Positions 6,619 to 10,505 of a stretch of 10,505 nt of DNA are shown one piece after another. The first letter of the stretch is position 1. The number at the start of each line of letters is the position of its first letter. Below the pieces are notes generated by a model. The model was given only the letters and a program-made list of their open reading frames with translations. It ran no database searches and had not been told where the DNA came from. The DNA lies in assembly GCA_005788205.1 (NCBI GenBank), contig SXYT01000162.1, positions 1 to 10,505 on the forward strand, read 5' to 3'. The position numbers and the translations under genes are program-made. Source of the DNA: Actinomycetota bacterium. GTDB lineage: Bacteria > Actinomycetota > Acidimicrobiia > Acidimicrobiales > Ilumatobacteraceae.

Positions 6619-7062
6619 ATGGCCCCGAACCCCCTCCGGAACCTGAACTACCGCAAGTGGTTCGACCAGATGCTCCCCCAGACGCTCCAGGTCGCCACGT
6701 GGCTGCTCTACATCAACGGCGCTTTCGCGATCCTGGACTGGTTCGACCGCACGGACATCTTCGGGACGTGGCGGTGGTACGGGGGCGTCGGGGGCGTCGT
6801 CGCGCCGTTCGCGTGCCTTTCTTATGTGGCCGCCGGTTTGCTCATGGCGAACGGGAGGCGCCTCGGATGGCATCTCGGCATCGCCGCCTCTCTCTCCCCT
6901 CTCGCCCTCAGGGCCCTGCTCAAGATCCAGCACGAGGGTGGCCTCCCGGTCTCCTGGGTCATCACCCAGCGGAATCTCGTGTCGTTCCTGTTCGAGGCGG
7001 CACTGGTCGCATTGCTGCTGCACCCGATGTCGCGCACCCACGCGGCCCGCTGGTTCCGCTGA
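6619..7062 (+). CDS. Small polytopic membrane protein, function unknown
   Basis: 147 residues; I do not recognise a family. Four hydrophobic segments can be seen, at roughly 22-41, 55-77, 82-102 and 117-135. They are joined by short loops, with a basic, aromatic N-terminus (NLNYRKWFDQ) and a basic C-terminal tail (SRTHAARWFR). There is no signal peptide distinct from the first helix and no obvious catalytic motif. The ATG at 6619 is chosen because it is preceded by TGACACACT-N6 and begins just before the first helix. The gene is divergent from the acyl-CoA synthetase gene (77 bases between starts). The MaoC gene follows 34 bases downstream but has its own promoter-like element. Coding is supported by the clear hydrophobic periodicity and upstream signal. 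Confidence 0.8.
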   Translation: MAPNPLRNLNYRKWFDQMLPQTLQVATWLLYINGAFAILDWFDRTDIFGTWRWYGGVGGVVAPFACLSYVAAGLLMANGRRLGWHLGIAASLSPLALRALLKIQHEGGLPVSWVITQRNLVSFLFEAALVALLLHPMSRTHAARWFR

Positions 7063-7081
7063 GCCTGCAGGCCGGGCCCTG

Positions 7082-7090
7082 TGCCACACT
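7082..7090 (+). promoter_or_regulatory. Extended -10 TGC-CACACT of the MaoC gene
   Basis: TGCCACACT, then six bases (GGCGCA), then ATG at 7097. It is nearly identical in sequence and spacing to the element at 6604-6612. No Shine-Dalgarno sequence precedes the ATG. Confidence 0.52.
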
Positions 7091-7096
7091 GGCGCA

Positions 7097-7555
7097 ATGG
7101 CACGACACATCGAGAGCATCGAGGCACTCAAGGGCCTCATCGGCGAGCACATCGGTTATTCCGAGTACATGACGATCGACCAGGAGCGGGTGAACCTCTT
7201 CGCCGACGCGACCGGCGACCACCAATGGATCCACATCGACGTGGAGAAGGCGAAGTCAGGCCCCTTCGGGGGCCCCATCGCGCACGGTTACCTCACGCTG
7301 TCGCTCGGGCCGGTGCTGCTGCCGCAGGTGTTCTCGGTGGGCGGCATCGCCATGGGCGTGAACTACGGGGCGAACAAGGTCCGTTTCATGTCACCGGTGC
7401 CTGTCGGCTCCCGCCTGCGCGCAGGCGTGAAGGTGATGGCGGTCGATGACGTCGCCGGCGGCGCCCAGGTGACGCTCGAGACGACCTTCGAGTGCGAGGG
7501 CGCAGCAAAGCCCTCGTGCATCGCAGAGGTCATCTTCCGCTACTACTCAGCCTGA
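7097..7555 (+). CDS. MaoC-family (R)-specific enoyl-CoA hydratase/dehydratase
   Basis: 152 residues, single hot-dog domain. The hydratase-2 motif is complete: 'FADATGDHQWIHID' (35-48) with catalytic Asp41 and His46, then 'GPIAHGYLTLSL' (59-70), which forms the oxyanion/CoA region. Size and residue spacing closely resemble the mycobacterial Rv0130 (HtdZ) type, whose catalytic pair is Asp40/His45 (from memory). It would hydrate trans-2-enoyl-CoA to (R)-3-hydroxyacyl-CoA, or the reverse. Residues 85-105 ('AMGVNYGANKVRFMSPVPVG') match the family's conserved 'NYGxxKVRFxxPVxxG' strand. ATG 7097 is chosen from the upstream extended -10 and the normal N-terminal length; the open frame continuing upstream is read-through of the previous gene's region. 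Its TGA lies inside a hairpin that it shares with the convergent luciferase-like gene. Confidence 0.92.
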   Translation: MARHIESIEALKGLIGEHIGYSEYMTIDQERVNLFADATGDHQWIHIDVEKAKSGPFGGPIAHGYLTLSLGPVLLPQVFSVGGIAMGVNYGANKVRFMSPVPVGSRLRAGVKVMAVDDVAGGAQVTLETTFECEGAAKPSCIAEVIFRYYSA

Positions 7556-7588
7556 GCCACGGGGCTCAGGAAGAACACAGCCTGAGCC
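7548..7588. terminator. Hairpin with alternative arms between convergent genes (possible bidirectional terminator)
   Basis: CCTGAGCC (7551-7558), loop ACGG, GGCTCAGG (7563-7570) is a perfect 8-bp stem whose left arm contains the MaoC stop codon. A second CCTGAGCC occurs at 7581-7588, part of an 11-base direct repeat CAGCCTGAGCC (7548-7558 and 7578-7588, spaced 30 bases). The central GGCTCAGG can therefore pair with either flanking arm. The element fills the gap between the MaoC stop and the luciferase-like stop at 7596. No T-run is present on either strand. Confidence 0.55.
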
Positions 7589-7595
7589 GAGCAGT

Positions 7596-8570
7596 TCAGC
7601 GGAAGTTCGGCATGACGTGCCGGGCAAAGAGTTCCAGCGTCTCGGTGCTCGGGTAATCCGGGCACCACGGCACGAACCCGGTGCACCCAGCATCCAGGTA
7701 CCGCTGGATCTTCTCTGACACCTGCTCCGGGGTGCCCACGAGCGCCTTGGATCTCCAGGACTCGGCCGGCTCGCCCCACAGGCTGCGCGAGCCCGCCTCG
7801 ATGATTTCCTTCTCCGTCTCGCGGATGAAGACCTCGGAAGAGATCGTCTTTCGGATGCTCTCCTCGTCACGGCCGATGGCCGCACAGTGGCCCTTCAGGA
7901 TCTCGCGCTTGCGGACGAACTCCTCCACGGAGCTCCCGAAGTTCGACACGTCGGCATGCTCTGCCACCACCCGGAGGGTCACCTTCTCCCCGCCACCACC
8001 GATCCACACGGGAGGTGTCGGCTGCTGGAGCGGCTTGGGGTCGCAGTTCGCCCTCTCGAGCTTGTAGTACTTGCCGTCGTACGTGGTCTCGGCGTTGGTC
8101 CACATCGACTTCACGATCTCGACGGTCTCGCGCAGCATCCCGATGCGGTCGGACGGCTTCTTGAACTCGTAGCCGTACCCGCGGTACTCGTTCTCGTACC
8201 ACCCGGCGCCGATGCCCCAGTCCAGGCGGCCACCCGAGATGACATCGACGGTGGAGGTGATCTTGGCGAGCAGGCCGGGGTTGCGGTAACTGTTGCACCC
8301 GACCATCTGGCCGAGGCGGATCCGCGAGGTGCGCTGGCTGATTGCAGCGATCGTTGTCCAGCACTCGAACACGGCCTCATGAGCCGGGACAGGCACGTTG
8401 TGGAAATGGTCGTAGACCCAGATGGAGTCGAACCCGAGTTCCTCCGCGAGGACGGCAATCTCGACCGTCTTGCTCCACTTGTTCTCGGCACCTTCGATGC
8501 CGGCAAGTTCCATCTTCCATCCCTGCGGGACGAAGACTCCGAAGAGCGGGGCGTGGGGGCTGTTCGACAT
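7596..8570 (-). CDS. Luciferase-like (LLM class) F420-dependent oxidoreductase
   Basis: 324 residues, TIM-barrel bacterial-luciferase superfamily. Visible family features are 'AEELGFDSIWVYDHF' (42-56), 'RIRLGQMVGCNSYRNPGLLAK' (83-103) and 'DVISGGRLDWGIGAGWYENEY' (109-129). Later come 'PPVWIGGGGEK' (186-196), 'VVAEHADVSNFG' (201-212) and the C-terminal 'LVGTPEQVSEKIQRYLDAG' (277-295). These are typical of actinobacterial F420-dependent members, but flavin-dependent relatives look similar and the substrate is unknown. The frame stays open to 8657, but ATG 8568-8570 is the start. It has a strong AAGGAGG four bases upstream, and an upstream start would overlap the divergent gene and its promoter. 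It is the only gene here with a textbook Shine-Dalgarno. Convergent with the MaoC gene. Confidence 0.9.
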   Translation of the reverse strand: MSNSPHAPLFGVFVPQGWKMELAGIEGAENKWSKTVEIAVLAEELGFDSIWVYDHFHNVPVPAHEAVFECWTTIAAISQRTSRIRLGQMVGCNSYRNPGLLAKITSTVDVISGGRLDWGIGAGWYENEYRGYGYEFKKPSDRIGMLRETVEIVKSMWTNAETTYDGKYYKLERANCDPKPLQQPTPPVWIGGGGEKVTLRVVAEHADVSNFGSSVEEFVRKREILKGHCAAIGRDEESIRKTISSEVFIRETEKEIIEAGSRSLWGEPAESWRSKALVGTPEQVSEKIQRYLDAGCTGFVPWCPDYPSTETLELFARHVMPNFR

Positions 8571-8574
8571 GGTC

Positions 8575-8581
8575 CCTCCTT
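8575..8581 (-). promoter_or_regulatory. Strong Shine-Dalgarno AAGGAGG for the luciferase-like gene
   Basis: On the minus strand AAGGAGG is followed by GACC and the ATG at 8570. It fixes the start against the longer open frame. Confidence 0.75.
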
Positions 8582-8589
8582 CAGCGGCG

Positions 8590-8599
8590 AGGTTATCGT
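8590..8599. promoter_or_regulatory. Overlapping divergent -10 elements (bidirectional promoter)
   Basis: Plus strand: TATCGT (8594-8599) lies six bases before ATG 8606, giving a leaderless start for the FadD-like gene. Minus strand: TAACCT (8590-8595) would start transcription near 8583, giving a leader of about 13 bases that just contains AAGGAGG for the luciferase-like gene. The two hexamers share bases 8594-8595, so polymerase can probably serve only one direction at a time. Only 35 bases separate the two start codons. Confidence 0.5.
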
Positions 8600-8605
8600 T
8601 CGGGG

Positions 8606-10246
8606 ATGACGCAGTTCGTGCCCGCAACAATCGGCATGGCCGAGATCCACGAGGCAATCGCCGCCACGCGCCCCGACCATGAATGCCTCGTCTTCCGCGA
8701 CAAGCGCTTCACGTGGGCCGAGGTGACGGAGCGCACAAGGCGTCTTGCCAATCACCTCGCGTCACAGGGGCTGGGTTGCTCCACCGAGAGAGCAGGACTG
8801 CCCAACTGGGAGAGCGGCCAGGATCATCTCGCGATCTACCTTCACAACGGGAACGAGTATCTGGAAGCAATGCTCGGGGCATGGAAGGCCCGCGTCGCAC
8901 CGTTCAACGTGAACTACCGCTACGTGGCCGAGGAGCTGAAGTACCTGCTCACCGACTCAGGCGCCACCGCAATCGTGGTGCACTCGCGCTTCACCCCTCT
9001 TCTCGCCGAGGTTCGCGCCGACCTGCCCCGCCTGCGCGTCATCCTCCAGGTGCCGGACTCGTCCGGCGAGCCCCTCATGGACGGCGCCGTCTGGTACGAG
9101 GACGCGCTCTCGCGGGCCTCCGCCGACAAGCCCGCAGCGGGTTACAGCGGGGATGACCTGTACATCCTCTACACGGGCGGCACCACGGGAATGCCGAAGG
9201 GCGTGCTGTGGCGCAACGCCGACGCTGTCGTGGAGTGCTTCGGCGGCAACAAGGAGGCGACCACACTCGAGGAGCACCTTGCCACCGCAGCCGGCGGCCT
9301 GCGTGCCCTGCCTTGCCCACCGTTCATGCACGGTGCGGCCCACTGGATCGCGATGCGCACGTGGCTCTCGGGCGGCACGATCCTCGTGCAGTCGGTGCCC
9401 GAGCGTCTCGACCCGCAGGACATCTGGGGCCTCGCGGAGCGGGAGAAGGCGAATTTCCTCCTCATTGTCGGCGATGCCTTCGCGCGCCCCCTGCTGGACG
9501 GTCTCGCGGCGGGCTCGTACGACCTCACCAGCCTGCTCAGCATCCTGAGTGGCGGCGCCCCGCTTTCCGCCCACCTCAAGGAGGAGTTTCTCTCCCACAT
9601 CCCGCACGCACTCCTGGTGGACGGGCTGGGGTCGTCGGAGGCGGGAGGCCAGTTGTCCCAGGTCGCGGCAAGCGGGTCGGCCAGTACGGGCACGTTCCCG
9701 TGGGCCCCGCAGAACCACATCCTGTCCGAGGACATGGCCCGCGTCCTCGAGGCGGGCCACGACGAACTCGGCTGGCTCGCCAAGAGCGGCCGCCTCGCGC
9801 TCGGCTACCTGCACGACGAGGCGAAGACGAAGCGCACGTACCCCGTGGTGGACGGGGTCCGCTACGTCGTGCCCGGTGACCGCGCCCGCCTGAGGGCCGA
9901 CATGATGATCGAGATCCACGGCCGCGACTCCGTCACCATCAACTCGGGCGGCGAGAAGATCTTCGCCGAGGAGGTCGAGGCCGCGGTCAAGGCGCATCCC
10001 GACGTGTATGACTGTGTGGTCGCCGGCCGCCCGAGCGAGCGCTGGGGCAACGAGGTCGTGGCGATCGTGCGCCTGAAGGACGGCCGTCCACACGACGAAG
10101 CAGGGCTCCTCGCCGAGGCGGAGAGGCACGTGGCGCGCTACAAGCTGCCGAAGGCCTTCGTGTTCGTGCCGGAGATCGTGCGCTCCCCCGCCGGCAAGGC
10201 CGACTACCGCTGGGCCAAGCAGACCGCCGTGGAGGCGTCAGGCTGA
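8606..10246 (+). CDS. FadD19-like acyl-CoA synthetase (ANL superfamily)
   Basis: 546 residues. A3 'YTGGTTGMPKGV' (189-200) has the GG variant characteristic of mycobacterial FadD17/FadD19-type ligases. 'LSILSGGAPLS' is at 311-321. The A5 position reads 'DGLGSSEAGG' instead of YGxTE. 'PGDRARL' with the ATP-ribose Asp425, A8 'GRDSVTINSGGEKIFAEEVE' (439-458), and A10 'SPAGKADYRWAK' with Lys531 complete the catalytic set. The enzyme activates a carboxylate to its CoA ester through an adenylate. FadD19 in Mycobacterium acts on sterol side-chain acids; whether that holds here is an open inference. ATG 8606 is preferred over the longer upstream frame because TATCGT-N6 precedes it and the upstream part overlaps the divergent oxidoreductase gene. 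Converges with an acyl-CoA dehydrogenase, a plausible next step on the acyl-CoA it makes. Confidence 0.9.
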   Translation: MTQFVPATIGMAEIHEAIAATRPDHECLVFRDKRFTWAEVTERTRRLANHLASQGLGCSTERAGLPNWESGQDHLAIYLHNGNEYLEAMLGAWKARVAPFNVNYRYVAEELKYLLTDSGATAIVVHSRFTPLLAEVRADLPRLRVILQVPDSSGEPLMDGAVWYEDALSRASADKPAAGYSGDDLYILYTGGTTGMPKGVLWRNADAVVECFGGNKEATTLEEHLATAAGGLRALPCPPFMHGAAHWIAMRTWLSGGTILVQSVPERLDPQDIWGLAEREKANFLLIVGDAFARPLLDGLAAGSYDLTSLLSILSGGAPLSAHLKEEFLSHIPHALLVDGLGSSEAGGQLSQVAASGSASTGTFPWAPQNHILSEDMARVLEAGHDELGWLAKSGRLALGYLHDEAKTKRTYPVVDGVRYVVPGDRARLRADMMIEIHGRDSVTINSGGEKIFAEEVEAAVKAHPDVYDCVVAGRPSERWGNEVVAIVRLKDGRPHDEAGLLAEAERHVARYKLPKAFVFVPEIVRSPAGKADYRWAKQTAVEASG

Positions 10247-10261
10247 GGCGAGCCCCCCGGC

Positions 10262-10505
10262 CTAGAGCGGGAGGCTGCCAGTGGCCGACCACGTGGACTT
10301 GTGGTCGGTGTAGGCCTTGATCGACATCTGGGCGATGCGCATCTGGTGGATCTCGTCCGCACCATCGGCGAACCGCGCCCAGCGCGCATTCTGGGCCATG
10401 TTCGCAAGGGGCGTGTCGGTCGAGTAGCCGAGGGCACCGTGCACCTGGATTGCCCGGTCGATGATGCGGTTGAGGCTGTTCGCCACGAAGTGCTTCGCCA
10501 TGGAG
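10262..10505 (-). CDS. Acyl-CoA dehydrogenase, C-terminal fragment (runs off the right edge)
   Basis: The last 80 or so residues of an acyl-CoA dehydrogenase. 'AKHFVANSLNRIIDRAIQVHGALGYSTDTPLANM' contains the family signature Q-x-x-G-x-x-GY/VS near the flavin site. 'ARWARFADGADEIHQMRIAQM' is the C-terminal FAD-binding helix pattern in which D/PDE-I/V-H replaces the short-chain 'GTSEI', as in ACAD10/11-type enzymes. The ATG at 10499-10501 is almost certainly an internal Met, as the frame stays open to the edge and the N-terminal and catalytic-base domains are missing. Stop TAG at 10262-10264. Only 15 bases separate it from the convergent FadD-like stop. Would oxidise an acyl-CoA to the 2-enoyl-CoA. 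Confidence 0.9.
   Translation of the reverse strand, partial: SMAKHFVANSLNRIIDRAIQVHGALGYSTDTPLANMAQNARWARFADGADEIHQMRIAQMSIKAYTDHKSTWSATGSLPL

Noticed and set aside
8571..8657. Upstream extension of the luciferase-like protein to an ATG at 8657
   Set aside because: It would cover the divergent promoter and the start of the FadD-like gene, whereas ATG 8570 has a strong AAGGAGG and a normal family N-terminus.
8957..10129. 390-residue minus-strand open frame opposite the FadD-like gene
   Set aside because: Shadow frame of a gene with complete ANL motifs; no family motif in its own translation.
1..10505. CRISPR arrays, transposons, att sites, tRNA or rRNA genes
   Set aside because: No regularly spaced repeats, transposase motifs, terminal inverted repeats or cloverleaf patterns were seen. 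The only notable direct repeat is the 11-base pair at 7548-7588.

Overview
This window looks like chromosomal DNA from a high-GC actinobacterium. The grounds are GTG starts, an F420-type luciferase-like oxidoreductase, several acyl-CoA metabolism genes, and a recO/uppS/era/glyS neighbourhood like that of Actinobacteria such as Mycobacterium. A lineage such as Acidimicrobiia fits but is only a guess. Coding density is very high, no gap exceeds 100 bases, and I see no mobile element, phage gene, CRISPR array, tRNA or rRNA.

Left half (1-4918), housekeeping: the first 19 codons of glycyl-tRNA synthetase (minus), recO (minus), and a degenerate cis-prenyltransferase homologue (minus). Divergent from these run a canonical catalytic uppS and a DinG-family Fe-S helicase (plus, stop and start overlapping by one base). 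The Era GTPase (minus) converges on the helicase.

Right half (4973-10505), lipid or carboxylic-acid metabolism: an AMP-forming acyl-CoA synthetase (minus), a small four-helix membrane protein (plus), a MaoC-type enoyl-CoA hydratase (plus), a luciferase-like F420-dependent oxidoreductase (minus), a second, FadD19-like acyl-CoA synthetase (plus), and the C-terminus of an acyl-CoA dehydrogenase (minus, cut by the window edge). Ligase, dehydrogenase and hydratase are successive activities of a beta-oxidation-type route. The genes are on alternating strands and do not form one operon.

The most interesting observation is the cis-prenyltransferase pair. The protein at 1478-2173 has every catalytic motif but ends before the C-terminal RxG tail. 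The divergent protein at 787-1398 has lost the catalytic Asp and the pyrophosphate-binding motif but keeps a perfect C-terminal RRFGG. This is the division of labour seen in eukaryotic DHDDS/NgBR (Rer2/Nus1) heteromers, and it suggests a bacterial two-subunit undecaprenyl/decaprenyl diphosphate synthase.

A second theme is transcription starts. Six genes have a -10-like hexamer placed exactly six bases before the start codon and no Shine-Dalgarno sequence, the layout expected for leaderless mRNAs. The luciferase-like gene is the clear exception: it has a strong Shine-Dalgarno sequence and shares an overlapping, back-to-back -10 with the divergent acyl-CoA synthetase gene.
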